Notes: generated by a model from the sequence alone, not told the origin. 64,000 nt of DNA from PALG01 sp964495885 (GCA_964495885.1 CAZBWO010000005.1:127409-191408), one strand, 5' to 3'. Shown: positions 1-8,628, counted from the stretch's first letter. A program made the numbers and translations.

Positions 1-1396
1 GGAAAAGGTAAATTTCCTCATTTCCAATATGACTATAAAAAAAAAGGTCGTCTTTGGTAGAAGCATTTTTGTCGATATAGTCTTTAATTTTTTGGTAATA
101 CCCATAAAGCAAGATTGTATTGCTGTCAAAAACAATCTTTTTTGAAATTTGCTTGTCAAAGGTCCACCCCTTTAATATTTTGTGCCAAGTAGGCGCCCTC
201 TCATAATATACATTTACCTCTTTCTCAAAAGTATAAGCTGTATTATGTGTTCCATCGTGAGTGTTTATTGCAATTATTTTTTTTAGGTAATCTTTCCTTT
301 TTTTTGGGTCCTTTTTTAGGCTTTCTACAATCAAATCATTGACAATTAAAAAAGGCTCGTTGTTTGTTGTGAATAATCGTTTTGAGAGAAAATTGTCTTC
401 GTTCATGGGCAAGTATGTTTCCCAAATTATTTTTCCATTATTGTCTATTTTTGAGATATAGTATGTGATTGGTTCCTTCCCAGAACGATTAGTTAAAGTA
501 CTACGAACATAGATTTCTCCGTTTTCCAATATCTCTACCATTCCTGTAGCAATACTGTTATATTCTCGAGCACTGCTATAAGCTTGATTGGGTTTAATCA
601 CTGGCGAAGAAGCATTCTTATAAGCTATTGACGCTAGAATATAGTCCTTAGATTTTAGTTCAAGAAAAATCTCCTTTGTGTCTAGCAGTTCCCCATTATA
701 ATTGTATTTACTAAGAAAAATCTGATTGGTGGTTGGTTGGTTTCCATCGTCTTCAACAATACTAGACAGCAAATAAAATCCGTCTTCCTGCACCTTAAGT
801 AAAGCATAACTCATTTGATGATCCCCGCGCTTTAAGGGTTTTGGAATGAAAGATACTTTTTCAGCTTTTAATGTTTGAAGGTTTATTTTTTTGATAAAAA
901 ATCTTTTAGCTTTAATTTTAGAGGCCAGATCTTCTACTTTTTCTTCTTTATTATTGAATCCTAATTTATAAAGTATATCTCCAAAGATAGTATCTCTTTC
1001 TAGTGGCGCATTAATGTCATCATCAACCCAGTCAAAAGTACCTGTTTGCTCTCCTTTAGGATTATGGACATCAACAGCTGTAGAGAAGTTCATTATAGCC
1101 GTTTCTCCTTTGCTTTTCAATATATACCCTTTCTTAGACCACGCGTCAACTTCGACACCCTTCTTGAACGTTAGTGAGTTCACCCTGTTAAGGGTGTGAA
1201 GGTCTATAATTTCAACCTTTCCATTTTTTCCCCTAACGCTATAAGCGCCCTTTTTCTCATTTGTGCTTAGCATTAAAAAATCACCTGAAAAATCAAAGTT
1301 ATCTAAGTTTCGTCCGTTGATATTAATGGCCAATTCATCAAATTGACCAAACGAAACTTGTGTTAAAAAAAGCATTAACAAAAAAGAGGTTCTCAT
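1..1396 (-). CDS. Secreted protein of unknown function (C-terminus cut by window edge)
   Basis: The minus-strand frame beginning at the ATG at 1394-1396 stays open to base 2, giving at least 465 residues with no stop, so the gene continues beyond the window. The protein starts with a clear signal peptide (MRTSFLLMLFLTQVSFG, cleavage before QFDEL), so it is exported. I recognise no catalytic motif. The visible part is rich in beta-strand-like segments and in phrases typical of large secreted flavobacterial proteins that carry repeated blade-like units. A beta-propeller or T9SS cargo is possible, but the C-terminus that would show a sorting domain is missing. It lies 42 bases downstream of the outer-membrane barrel gene on the same strand and could be co-transcribed with it. 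Confidence 0.7.
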   Translation of the reverse strand, partial: MRTSFLLMLFLTQVSFGQFDELAININGRNLDNFDFSGDFLMLSTNEKKGAYSVRGKNGKVEIIDLHTLNRVNSLTFKKGVEVDAWSKKGYILKSKGETAIMNFSTAVDVHNPKGEQTGTFDWVDDDINAPLERDTIFGDILYKLGFNNKEEKVEDLASKIKAKRFFIKKINLQTLKAEKVSFIPKPLKRGDHQMSYALLKVQEDGFYLLSSIVEDDGNQPTTNQIFLSKYNYNGELLDTKEIFLELKSKDYILASIAYKNASSPVIKPNQAYSSAREYNSIATGMVEILENGEIYVRSTLTNRSGKEPITYYISKIDNNGKIIWETYLPMNEDNFLSKRLFTTNNEPFLIVNDLIVESLKKDPKKRKDYLKKIIAINTHDGTHNTAYTFEKEVNVYYERAPTWHKILKGWTFDKQISKKIVFDSNTILLYGYYQKIKDYIDKNASTKDDLFFYSHIGNEEIYLF

Positions 1397-1438
1397 AAGG
1401 GCTTATTTAATTATTAAATTTAAAATTTACATAAATCT

Positions 1439-2128
1439 TTAAAAATAAAGGTACGCCCCAAAAACTATTGTGGAGGTATGGCCTTCAAAACCGCCTTCGG
1501 GTTTTTGTTCATCCAGCGCCACTAGTTCATTGAACCGGTTAAAAAGGTTGGTGACTCCATACTGGTATTGGGCATTTAATCTGAAGTTTTCCAGCCCGGC
1601 CGTAATCCCTGCGGCTAAGTGAAAATGAACGCGGGATACGTTTTCAATATCTGAAGCCCTAACCGAATCATAACCGTCCAAAATGAAATTTTCATAGGTG
1701 TCTGGAGTTTGCAACTTCATTTTTCCATTCACATTTAGAATAGGGCCAAACTCTACAGATAAGTGGTGAAGGATAATATTATAGCCGCCTATTAACTTTA
1801 CTTGAGCTCCTTGAAGCCTATAATTAATATACTGAGCGTTGAAATTGTTCGCGGGGTTGGTAAGATCCCTTCCAAAAATACCCACGTTATTTTGTGTAAA
1901 GGAAATGCCGTATTCCAAATCGAAGTTGTTATATACATCCCCCCTTGTAACAAATCCAAAAGTGACTCCGTTGCCTTGTTCTGTATTAAAGTGATCTGTT
2001 TGAATATCAAACAAATTCAGGCCTCCGTAAATCCCTAAATGGTTGTATTGATCATAGTTTCGCTGGGCAAACGTAAAAAAAGTAGTTAGGCAAACTACTG
2101 TAACAACGAGAGCGGTTTTTAGACTCAT
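1439..2128 (-). CDS. Outer-membrane beta-barrel protein, PorP/PorT-like size class
   Basis: A 229-residue exported protein. I place the start at 2128 because the methionine there opens a good signal peptide (MSLKTALVVTVVCLTTFFTFA, cut before QRNYDQ). The frame is open 17 codons further upstream, but those codons do not look like a leader. The mature part alternates hydrophobic and polar residues with Gly and aromatic girdle residues (GIYGGLNLF, LKLIGGYNI-like strands) and ends in AYLYF, an aromatic C-terminus typical of outer-membrane barrels. An eight-stranded barrel is the likely fold. Ligand and function cannot be read from the sequence. It is divergent from the SPFH gene, 74 bases away. 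Confidence 0.7.
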   Translation of the reverse strand: MSLKTALVVTVVCLTTFFTFAQRNYDQYNHLGIYGGLNLFDIQTDHFNTEQGNGVTFGFVTRGDVYNNFDLEYGISFTQNNVGIFGRDLTNPANNFNAQYINYRLQGAQVKLIGGYNIILHHLSVEFGPILNVNGKMKLQTPDTYENFILDGYDSVRASDIENVSRVHFHLAAGITAGLENFRLNAQYQYGVTNLFNRFNELVALDEQKPEGGFEGHTSTIVFGAYLYF

Positions 2129-2202
2129 AAGGTAATTCAATTTAACAGCCCAAAAGTAGGCTTTATTTTGTATCTTCAAAAAGTAATTTAAACACTACCA
2201 TT

Positions 2203-3186
2203 ATGAATTTTATTTTCATTGTTCCCATACTCATCTTCGGTTTTTTTTTCCTCTTGATGTTTGTCTTTATTGTAAAACAACAAACGGCAGCTGTAATAGA
2301 ACGCTTCGGAAGGTTTGAAAGTATACGAAGCTCCGGATTGCGATTTAAAATTCCTGTTATTGATCGTATTGCTGGGCGTATCAACCTGAAAATCCAGCAG
2401 TTGGATGTCATAGTAGAAACCAAGACCAAAGACGATGTTTTTGTGCGATTGAAAATTTCGGTACAATACCAGGTAATCCGAGATAAAGTATATGACGCAT
2501 TTTATAAATTGGAAAGCCCACATGACCAGATTACCTCCTATGTGTTTGACGTTGTGCGTGCCGAAGTGCCAAAAATGAAACTGGATGATGTTTTTGAAAG
2601 AAAAGACGATATCGCCATTGCGGTGAAAGCAGAACTGAACGATGCAATGATTGATTATGGATATGATATCATCAAAACCCTAGTAACAGATATTGACCCA
2701 GACACCCAGGTGAAAGCAGCTATGAACAGAATTAATGCTGCGGAAAGGGAAAAAGTTGCAGCAGAATACGAAGCAGAAGCAGAACGCATTAAAATTGTCG
2801 CCAAAGCACGTGCCGAAGCAGAAAGCAAAAGACTCCAAGGACAAGGTATTGCAGACCAGCGAAGGGAGATTGCCCGCGGGCTTGAAGAGTCTGTAGAAGT
2901 TTTAAATAATGTTGGGATTAACTCCCAAGAAGCTTCTGCGCTAATTGTGGTTACCCAGCACTATGACACCTTGCAATCTATTGGTGAAGAAACCAACACC
3001 AACTTAATTTTGTTGCCTAACTCACCTCAAGCTGGTAGCGATATGCTTAACAACATGATTGCATCTTTCGTGGCCAGTAATAAAATTGGGGAGGAAATGA
3101 AAAAACAAAATGATGCTGCAGGGCTTGGCGCCAAGAAAAATAGAAAAATGCCCCCGCCCAAAGACGATATGGATATTAACTTCTAA
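2203..3186 (+). CDS. SPFH/Band 7 domain protein (stomatin/HIR-like)
   Basis: A 327-residue membrane-anchored scaffold of the stomatin/prohibitin/flotillin/HflKC superfamily. One hydrophobic segment (residues about 4-26) anchors the N-terminus. The SPFH domain follows (about 28-190) with the hallmark VIERFGRF and the phrase TSYVFDVVRAEVPKM. An Ala/Glu/Arg-rich heptad region (about 190-240, AAEREKVAAEYEAEAERIK) should form a coiled coil for ring assembly. In eukaryotic relatives (HIR proteins, stomatins) the family organises membrane microdomains. The bacterial role is usually linked to membrane protein quality control, but no partner NfeD or FtsH gene is adjacent here. A strong intrinsic terminator follows the stop, so it appears monocistronic. 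Confidence 0.9.
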   Translation: MNFIFIVPILIFGFFFLLMFVFIVKQQTAAVIERFGRFESIRSSGLRFKIPVIDRIAGRINLKIQQLDVIVETKTKDDVFVRLKISVQYQVIRDKVYDAFYKLESPHDQITSYVFDVVRAEVPKMKLDDVFERKDDIAIAVKAELNDAMIDYGYDIIKTLVTDIDPDTQVKAAMNRINAAEREKVAAEYEAEAERIKIVAKARAEAESKRLQGQGIADQRREIARGLEESVEVLNNVGINSQEASALIVVTQHYDTLQSIGEETNTNLILLPNSPQAGSDMLNNMIASFVASNKIGEEMKKQNDAAGLGAKKNRKMPPPKDDMDINF

Positions 3187-3193
3187 TGTTATA

Positions 3194-3222
3194 AGCCCCG
3201 CAAAACCGCGGGGTTTTCTTTT
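3194..3222 (+). terminator. Intrinsic terminator after the SPFH gene
   Basis: Stem CCCCGC (3196-3201) pairs with GCGGGG (3208-3213) around a short A-rich loop, followed by TTTTCTTTT. It lies 8 bases after the SPFH stop codon and separates that gene from the phosphoethanolamine transferase operon. Confidence 0.88.
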
Positions 3223-3281
3223 AATTATAAGATTTTGTGAATTAGTTCTTATTTTGCAGTGGTCAAAAAGGTTTTCTTTAC

Positions 3282-4904
3282 ATGAAGCGATTTGTTTGGG
3301 ACAGGAGCAGTATCTATAGGGCTAGTATATTCTTTTACCCCTTTTTTTGTGTGCTAATCTTAGGGTTTTTCCTAATTCCCTTCACACTGGAATACCTTAA
3401 AGAAACGATTGCCTTTGGCTGTTTGACTTTGCTGTTCTACAGTTTGTTTCTTTTGTTCCCAAAACCCATAAAAAACGCAGCCTACATTCTTTTTCTTATG
3501 GTATTAAGCCTTCTTACATTTTTTAAGTTGGCCTTTTATTTTTTATATAACGTAAAGCCAAGTATTTCTGCCCTGTTTGTTGTTTTTGAAACTAACTTTA
3601 ATGAAACAAAGGAGTATCTAAATCAATACTTGTCATTTCCTGTAATTTCTTTAGGCATTTTCATTTTTTTGCCCTTGCTGTTCACTATTGCCTTTTTTAT
3701 TCGTAAACCCAATGCCGCCTTTTTTAGTCACTTTAACAAAACAGGCCTTTTAAAAAAACTAATCTTTGCCTTTCTTGTTGTTGGTTGTGGGTATATCATT
3801 CATTGGAAATTTTCACAAGAAAATTTATTTCTGAAAGGATATTATAGTTTTAAGGAGTATAGAGAGTTTAAAGAGCTCATCAAGAGTACCATTTCAAAGC
3901 CAACATCCAACTATTTTCAGGCTGTTTCAAAAGAGGATTCCACAGCAGAAACTCTAGTAGTGGTTATTGGGGAATCTACCACAAAATGGCATATGCAATT
4001 ATATGGTTATGAAAGGGAAACGAACCCCAAACTTAATGAAATAGCAAATGAATTGTTGGTGTTTGAAGATGTGATAAGCCCGCATGTTCACACTATCCTT
4101 TCTTTAGAAAAGACGCTAACTTTTGCCACATTTGAAGATCCCAACCCTGTCCCAAATGCATCAATCATTCAAATGGCCAACGAGGCTGGTTTTGAAACCT
4201 ATTGGATATCAAACCAACAACCTATAGGGGTATATGAAAGCCTCTCTACAATGATTGCCAATGCTGCTAGGCATAAATATTTTATGGCTACCGAAGGCTA
4301 TAAATATACGATTCAAGATGAAGCACTTCTTCCTGTTTTGGAGGATGTTCTTGAGGAAAGTCCCAAAAAAAAGGTTGTTTTTGTACATCTAATAGGCACT
4401 CATGTTGCGTACCGAAAAAGATATCCAAAAGAGTATGGTGTATTTTACAAAACTTCAAGACCCTCTCTAAGTGCCGAAGCAAATGAATATATAAATAATT
4501 ATGATAATGCTGTTCGGTACAATGATTACATTGTGCGGGAAATTATAGAAATGATAAGGCCTTTAAAAGGCCAAAGTGCGATGGTTTATTTTTCAGATCA
4601 CGGTGATGATGTTTATGATGTTGGTGATAAGTTAGGGCACAATGAATACAATGCCACACCACCAATGTATGAAGTTCCTTTTATATTATGGGCGTCCAAA
4701 AATCACCCATTGCAAGAGGAACTTTTTATCCGAAAAGACACCGTCCTTAAGAGACCCTACCACCTAGAAAATTTTCCATATTCGTTTGCAAATCTAGGTG
4801 GAATATCTTTTCAAAAAAATGATTCTTCAAAAAGTATTTTCAGTAAGGAGTATCGTTATCACAAGAGGATTATTAAAGATACTTTAGATTATGATGAAAA
4901 CTAA
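3282..4904 (+). CDS. EptA/MCR-type phosphoethanolamine transferase
   Basis: A 540-residue inner-membrane enzyme that transfers phosphoethanolamine from phosphatidylethanolamine to lipid A or another envelope glycan. The N-terminal 175 residues hold about five membrane helices. The periplasmic alkaline-phosphatase/sulfatase fold begins near residue 225. Visible catalytic residues are E231 in GEST, the candidate nucleophile T271 exactly 40 residues later (the spacing found in neisserial EptA), H374, the D439-H440 pair in SDHGDD, and H453 in GHNEY. The LYGYERETNP block is also diagnostic. The acceptor is not decidable from sequence. The gene overlaps the next one by 14 bases, so the two are translationally coupled. 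Confidence 0.9.
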   Translation: MKRFVWDRSSIYRASIFFYPFFCVLILGFFLIPFTLEYLKETIAFGCLTLLFYSLFLLFPKPIKNAAYILFLMVLSLLTFFKLAFYFLYNVKPSISALFVVFETNFNETKEYLNQYLSFPVISLGIFIFLPLLFTIAFFIRKPNAAFFSHFNKTGLLKKLIFAFLVVGCGYIIHWKFSQENLFLKGYYSFKEYREFKELIKSTISKPTSNYFQAVSKEDSTAETLVVVIGESTTKWHMQLYGYERETNPKLNEIANELLVFEDVISPHVHTILSLEKTLTFATFEDPNPVPNASIIQMANEAGFETYWISNQQPIGVYESLSTMIANAARHKYFMATEGYKYTIQDEALLPVLEDVLEESPKKKVVFVHLIGTHVAYRKRYPKEYGVFYKTSRPSLSAEANEYINNYDNAVRYNDYIVREIIEMIRPLKGQSAMVYFSDHGDDVYDVGDKLGHNEYNATPPMYEVPFILWASKNHPLQEELFIRKDTVLKRPYHLENFPYSFANLGGISFQKNDSSKSIFSKEYRYHKRIIKDTLDYDEN

Positions 4905-5607
4905 ATTCTGGAAATACTTCTTGTTCATATTTGCCTTTTCATTATTGGCTAGATGGGGATATAAATATACCCCTTATAGAGTTGAGTTTCTGGGACATTA
5001 TGATAAAGTATGGGCGCACCGCGTAAATAGCACCGAAAAGCTTTCAAGTGCTCTCTCATATTTTGACGGAATAGAATTAGACCTTGTATATCTTCCTGAA
5101 AGACAGAAACTAGACGTAAACCACCCTCCCGCAAATTCAATTTCGCTTGATTTCGAAACCTATTTAGAATCTATTCCGAAAGAAAAGCAACCTTACATTT
5201 GGCTAGATATCAAAAATCTTACAAGGGAACATTCCCAGGCTATCTGGAGTCGTTTAGAGCTCCTTCGGGAAAAGATGAATGTTGAAAAAAAGCATTTTCT
5301 GATTGAATCCAGATACCCCGAAGCACTTATCAATTTTATGGATACAGGGTACACAACGAGCTATTATCTTCCCAGTGACCTTAATAAAATAGATCGCGAA
5401 ATCCTTAATACTTATCCTTCATTGGGGATAAGTGCAAACTACCTATTATACGAATCCTTGTCAGAAGAATTTCCGGAGCGCAAAAAATATCTTTGGAAAA
5501 TAGACGGTCTCAGCTTCTCTAGCTATAAAAAAACACGGAAAATACTTAAAGATTCCTCTGTAATAGTGGTCCTTTCAAAATTCAGAAGCCTTCGGGGGAA
5601 CAGATAA
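4891..5607 (+). CDS. PLC-fold phosphodiesterase-like protein resembling FAM151/menorin
   Basis: A 238-residue protein with one N-terminal membrane anchor (about 7-22) and an extracytoplasmic domain. The order WAHRVNSTEKL (H43), IELDL (E62, D64) and NHPPA (H78) matches the beginning of the FAM151/menorin family, which belongs to the glycerophosphodiester phosphodiesterase-like TIM-barrel superfamily. In GDPD enzymes the same arrangement of His, Glu, Asp and His binds metal and phosphate. A membrane-facing phosphodiesterase or a lipid/glycan-binding role is therefore plausible, but the substrate is unknown. The start overlaps the phosphoethanolamine transferase stop. The alternative start one codon in (4894) would leave the coupling unchanged. 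It is convergent with glnS, 2 bases apart. Confidence 0.65.
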   Translation: MMKTKFWKYFLFIFAFSLLARWGYKYTPYRVEFLGHYDKVWAHRVNSTEKLSSALSYFDGIELDLVYLPERQKLDVNHPPANSISLDFETYLESIPKEKQPYIWLDIKNLTREHSQAIWSRLELLREKMNVEKKHFLIESRYPEALINFMDTGYTTSYYLPSDLNKIDREILNTYPSLGISANYLLYESLSEEFPERKKYLWKIDGLSFSSYKKTRKILKDSSVIVVLSKFRSLRGNR

Positions 5608-5609
5608 AA

Positions 5610-7286
5610 TTATGGTGCGATTTTCGCCCAGGAATCCCGAAGAGGGACCGTTCTGTTGAAAACAATCTTTTCCGAAGTACTATCCCTGTCTACAATAAAG
5701 TAGCCCAATCGTTGAAATTGGCACACATATCCTTCCTCAACCTCTCCTAAGCTCGGTTCCGCATACCCAGTAATAACCTCTAATGAATGCGGATTCACGA
5801 ACTCCATAAAATCTTTATCCTTGTGGGCGTCTGGAGCTGCGTCTGTAAATAGCCGGTCATACATACGCACTTCTACGGGGATAGATTCCTTAACAGTAAC
5901 CCAATGCAATGTGCCTTTTACTTTCCGTTGAGACGCTTCTGTACCGCTTCCGCTTTTACTTTCAGGATCATACGTACAATGAATTTCAGTAATATTTCCT
6001 TCCGAATCTTTTACTACAGATTCACCTTTGATAATGTATGCATTCTTAAGCCTTACTTCTTTTCCAAGTGTTAATCTGAAAAACTTCCTGTTGGCAGATT
6101 CCATAAAATCCTCCTGCTCAATATATAGTTCCTTTGAAAAAGGAATTTCCCGAGTTCCAGCATTTGGATCCTCTGGGTTGTTTTCTGCTTCCAACCATTC
6201 CGTTTTTCCTTCAGGGTAATTGGTAATAACCAATTTTACCGGATTTAACACAGCCATCACCCTTGGCGCTATTCTGTTAAGGTCTTCCCGAGCACAAAAC
6301 TCCAGGTGTGAAACATCAATTAGGTTTTCCCTTTTTCCAACACCAATACTGTCTGCAAAATTCCGAATGGACATTGGTGTATACCCTCTTCGGCGCAAGC
6401 CTGAAATTGTAGGCATTCTTGGATCATCCCATCCAGAAACAACTCCTTCCTGAACTAAACGTAATAGTTTACGCTTGCTCACTACCGTATGGCTCAAGTT
6501 CCTCCTGGCAAATTCCCGTTGCTTAGGACGTAGTTTTTTTGGGTCGCGTACTTGATCCAAAAACCAATCATACAACTCTCGGTGTGGTAAAAATTCAAGC
6601 GTGCAAAAAGAATGTGACACTTGTTCTATATAATCACTTTCGCCATGGGCCCAATCATACATGGGGTAAATATGCCACTCATCCCCTGTTCGATGGTGAC
6701 TCTTGTGGAGTACGCGGTACATCACAGGATCACGCATGAGCATATTAGGGCTTGCCATGTCTATTTTTGCGCGTAGTACGTGCTGTCCTTCAGCGACCTC
6801 CCCTTTTTTCATTTGTTCAAAAAGATGTAGGTTTTCGTCTATTGAACGGTTTCTGAAGGGACTTTCGGTTCCTGGGGTGTTGGGTGTTCCTTTTTGTTCT
6901 GCAATGGCTTCGGAAGTTTGCGAATCTACATACGCCTTACCTTCCTTAATAAGCTGAATGGCCCAATCATAGAGCTGTTGAAAATAATCGGAAGCGTAAC
7001 ACTCATTTGCCCATTCAAATCCCAACCAAGAAATATCTTTCTTAATGGCATCTACAAATTCCTGCTCTTCCTTTGCGGGGTTGGTATCATCAAACCGAAG
7101 GTTTACCGGGGCTTGATATGTAAGGCCCAATCCGAAATTCAAACAAATAGCAGAGGCATGCCCAATGTGTAAATAGCCATTGGGTTCTGGAGGAAACCGA
7201 AAACAGAGGTCTTCTTTGGAATACTCGTTTTTTAAATCATCCTCAATGATGTGTTCAATGAAATTTAGGCTTTTTTCTTCGCTCAT
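5610..7286 (-). CDS. glnS: Glutaminyl-tRNA synthetase
   Basis: The 558-residue class I synthetase charges tRNA-Gln with glutamine in the cytoplasm. The Rossmann catalytic core carries the HIGH signature at residues 40-43 (within FPPEPNGYLHIGHA) and the KMSKS equivalent VVSKRK at 268-273. The C-terminal third (from about 340) is the beta-barrel anticodon-binding domain typical of GlnRS rather than GluRS. The length agrees with bacterial GlnRS. Having glnS means this organism charges tRNA-Gln directly. A perfect -7 element lies 17 bases upstream at 7304-7311, in a short divergent intergenic region shared with folB. Confidence 0.97.
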   Translation of the reverse strand: MSEEKSLNFIEHIIEDDLKNEYSKEDLCFRFPPEPNGYLHIGHASAICLNFGLGLTYQAPVNLRFDDTNPAKEEQEFVDAIKKDISWLGFEWANECYASDYFQQLYDWAIQLIKEGKAYVDSQTSEAIAEQKGTPNTPGTESPFRNRSIDENLHLFEQMKKGEVAEGQHVLRAKIDMASPNMLMRDPVMYRVLHKSHHRTGDEWHIYPMYDWAHGESDYIEQVSHSFCTLEFLPHRELYDWFLDQVRDPKKLRPKQREFARRNLSHTVVSKRKLLRLVQEGVVSGWDDPRMPTISGLRRRGYTPMSIRNFADSIGVGKRENLIDVSHLEFCAREDLNRIAPRVMAVLNPVKLVITNYPEGKTEWLEAENNPEDPNAGTREIPFSKELYIEQEDFMESANRKFFRLTLGKEVRLKNAYIIKGESVVKDSEGNITEIHCTYDPESKSGSGTEASQRKVKGTLHWVTVKESIPVEVRMYDRLFTDAAPDAHKDKDFMEFVNPHSLEVITGYAEPSLGEVEEGYVCQFQRLGYFIVDRDSTSEKIVFNRTVPLRDSWAKIAP

Positions 7287-7303
7287 AAGGTTATTTCAGG
7301 TTG

Positions 7304-7311
7304 CAAAGATA
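7304..7311 (-). promoter_or_regulatory. -7 element of the glnS promoter
   Basis: On the minus strand this reads TATCTTTG, a perfect match to the Bacteroidota TAnnTTTG element, 17 bases before the glnS start codon. I see no convincing -33 TTTG at the usual spacing. Confidence 0.7.
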
Positions 7312-7330
7312 CCAAAACGTAGTAAAAAAG

Positions 7331-7338
7331 TATCTTTG
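7331..7338 (+). promoter_or_regulatory. -7 element of the folB promoter
   Basis: TATCTTTG, perfect TAnnTTTG, 14 bases before the folB ATG at 7353. It overlaps the upstream in-frame GTG at 7338, which makes that GTG an unlikely start. Together with the glnS box it forms a back-to-back divergent promoter pair. Confidence 0.72.
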
Positions 7339-7352
7339 TGAAAACTTTTTAC

Positions 7353-7709
7353 ATGAGCCAAATTACACTTAAGAATATTCGTTTGTTTGCCCATCACGGT
7401 TGTCTTTCGGAAGAGGAAAAAATTGGCAGTGATTATTTGGTGAACCTTACCGTTAAAGCGAATCTTGCAAAGGCAGCTAAAAGTGATTCGCTAGCAGATA
7501 CGGTAGATTATGTGCATCTTAACAAAATTGTAAAAGAACAAATGGCCATCCGCTCTAAACTATTGGAACACGTTGGCCAACGAATTATAGACACTATTTT
7601 TAAAGAGCTACCTTTAATTAGTGAAGCAAGAGTTACGGTGGCAAAGGTGAATCCTCCTATTGGTGGGGATGTTGCAGAAGTGAGTGTAACCATGCAATCC
7701 AAAAGGTAA
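7353..7709 (+). CDS. folB: Dihydroneopterin aldolase
   Basis: The 118-residue folate-biosynthesis enzyme converts 7,8-dihydroneopterin to 6-hydroxymethyl-dihydropterin and glycolaldehyde. Family features are the N-terminal ITLKNIRLFAHHGC (His and Gly of the active-site region), the central DTVDY, the LLEHVGQRI segment with its conserved Glu, and the C-terminal VAKVNPPIGG with the catalytic Lys. The length is typical of the family. I chose the ATG at 7353 because the in-frame GTG at 7338 is part of the -7 promoter element. It stands alone, with glnS divergent and tRNA-Cys downstream. Confidence 0.93.
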   Translation: MSQITLKNIRLFAHHGCLSEEEKIGSDYLVNLTVKANLAKAAKSDSLADTVDYVHLNKIVKEQMAIRSKLLEHVGQRIIDTIFKELPLISEARVTVAKVNPPIGGDVAEVSVTMQSKR

Positions 7710-7757
7710 TTATTTGTAAAACTTTAAGGGAAGTCTTTTGGTTAACGGTATTCTTTT

Positions 7758-7765
7758 TATATTTG
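7758..7765 (+). promoter_or_regulatory. Promoter of tRNA-Cys (complete -33/-7 pair)
   Basis: TATATTTG (7758-7765) is a perfect -7 element, and TTTG at 7737-7740 lies exactly 17 bases upstream. This is the clearest complete Bacteroidota promoter in the window. The tRNA begins 9 bases after the -7 box. Confidence 0.82.
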
Positions 7766-7774
7766 CCCTTTCAT

Positions 7775-7845
7775 GGCGTCTTGGCCGAGTGGCTAGGCAG
7801 AGCTCTGCAAAAGCTTGTACAGCGGTTCGAATCCGCTAGACGCCT
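7775..7845 (+). tRNA. tRNA-Cys (GCA)
   Basis: A 71-nt cloverleaf. Acceptor stem GGCGTCT pairs with AGACGCC (7838-7844), followed by discriminator T, the expected U73 of Cys tRNAs. The D-arm is GCCG...GGC, the anticodon loop CTGCAAA carries anticodon GCA, and the T-arm loop is TTCGAAT-like (GGTTCGAATCC). CCA is not encoded. A good promoter precedes it and an intrinsic terminator follows 3 bases later. Confidence 0.96.
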
Positions 7846-7847
7846 CT

Positions 7848-7873
7848 AAGCCTCCTTAAGGGGGCTTTTTTTA
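7848..7873 (+). terminator. Intrinsic terminator of tRNA-Cys
   Basis: AAGCCTCC (7848-7855), loop TTAA, GGGGGCTT (7860-7867), then seven Ts. The T-run runs into the stop codon of the convergent LysE gene. There is no T-run on the minus strand, so it acts in one direction only. Confidence 0.88.
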
Positions 7874-8566
7874 TTGACGTACTTCTTCAATTTTATCTGA
7901 TGCTTTCGGGATACGTTCTAATCCTTTCTGAACTTCATCTGGAAAGATCCCTTGTGCCAACAACGCCACCCCAAAAATTATGATGAGAATGCTCACCCAT
8001 TTTTTGGTTTTAAATACAAACCTTGGGGTCATTTTATTTTTCAGACGCTTGGCAAGGGAAATTTTAATAAGATCTGTAAGGAAAAATGTAGCAAGCACAG
8101 TACCTAAAAACAAAAACACCCCATTGTTGGATGTGGTAAGCGCATTGGCTAAAATGATGGTGGCGATCCAGCCCGCAAGGACCCCAAAATTCACAAAATT
8201 CAGTAAAAACCCTTTTAGAAAAAGTCCGCCCAAATTTTTCTTCACCTTCACTGCATAATGTTCACGAACAATCTTAATAAAAGATTTAGAGGTTCTTATA
8301 TAGGAAATGATTCCGTAGGCTATTAAAATAATACCTCCAAAAATGAGGACGCCTGGTTCATGCTTGATGCGCTCCAATATCTTACTGGTACTGAAATAAG
8401 CGATGAGAATAAAAATAATATCGGCAAACATGGCGCCCAAATCAAAGAAGATTGCTGCTTTGATCCCTTTTGTGATACTGGTTTCGATAAGGGTGAAAAA
8501 AACAGGGCCCAAAGCAAATGCCAAGAGGAAGCCATAGAGGGCTGCATATAACAAACCGTCAAACAT
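7871..8566 (-). CDS. LysE/RhtB-family exporter
   Basis: A 231-residue inner-membrane protein with about six hydrophobic helices. The N-terminus (FLLAFALGPVFFTLIETSI) matches the conserved first helix and GPxF/T motif of LysE/RhtB amino-acid and small-metabolite exporters. A charged cytoplasmic loop (about 95-115) separates the two helix bundles. The usual family length is 200-230 residues. The substrate cannot be inferred because no amino-acid biosynthesis or LysG-type regulator gene is adjacent. A GFxxQxxxGLE-like charged tail ends the protein. It sits 62 bases downstream of the DUF2807 gene on the same strand. Confidence 0.85.
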   Translation of the reverse strand: MFDGLLYAALYGFLLAFALGPVFFTLIETSITKGIKAAIFFDLGAMFADIIFILIAYFSTSKILERIKHEPGVLIFGGIILIAYGIISYIRTSKSFIKIVREHYAVKVKKNLGGLFLKGFLLNFVNFGVLAGWIATIILANALTTSNNGVFLFLGTVLATFFLTDLIKISLAKRLKNKMTPRFVFKTKKWVSILIIIFGVALLAQGIFPDEVQKGLERIPKASDKIEEVRQ

Positions 8567-8628
8567 GCTATAAAATTACGAATATCTTTGTGCATGTTCG
8601 ACGGTTTCGTTTAAAAACCTTTAAAAGA

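Noticed and set aside
1802..2038. Plus-strand ORF antisense to the outer-membrane barrel gene
   Set aside because: No start context, promoter or protein-like composition; it is a shadow of the minus-strand gene.
8583..8590. Perfect TATCTTTG on the plus strand, antisense to the DUF2807 and LysE genes
   Set aside because: No plus-strand gene or convincing RNA follows, and the small plus-strand ORFs here are shadows of the minus-strand genes. It may be chance in AT-rich DNA.
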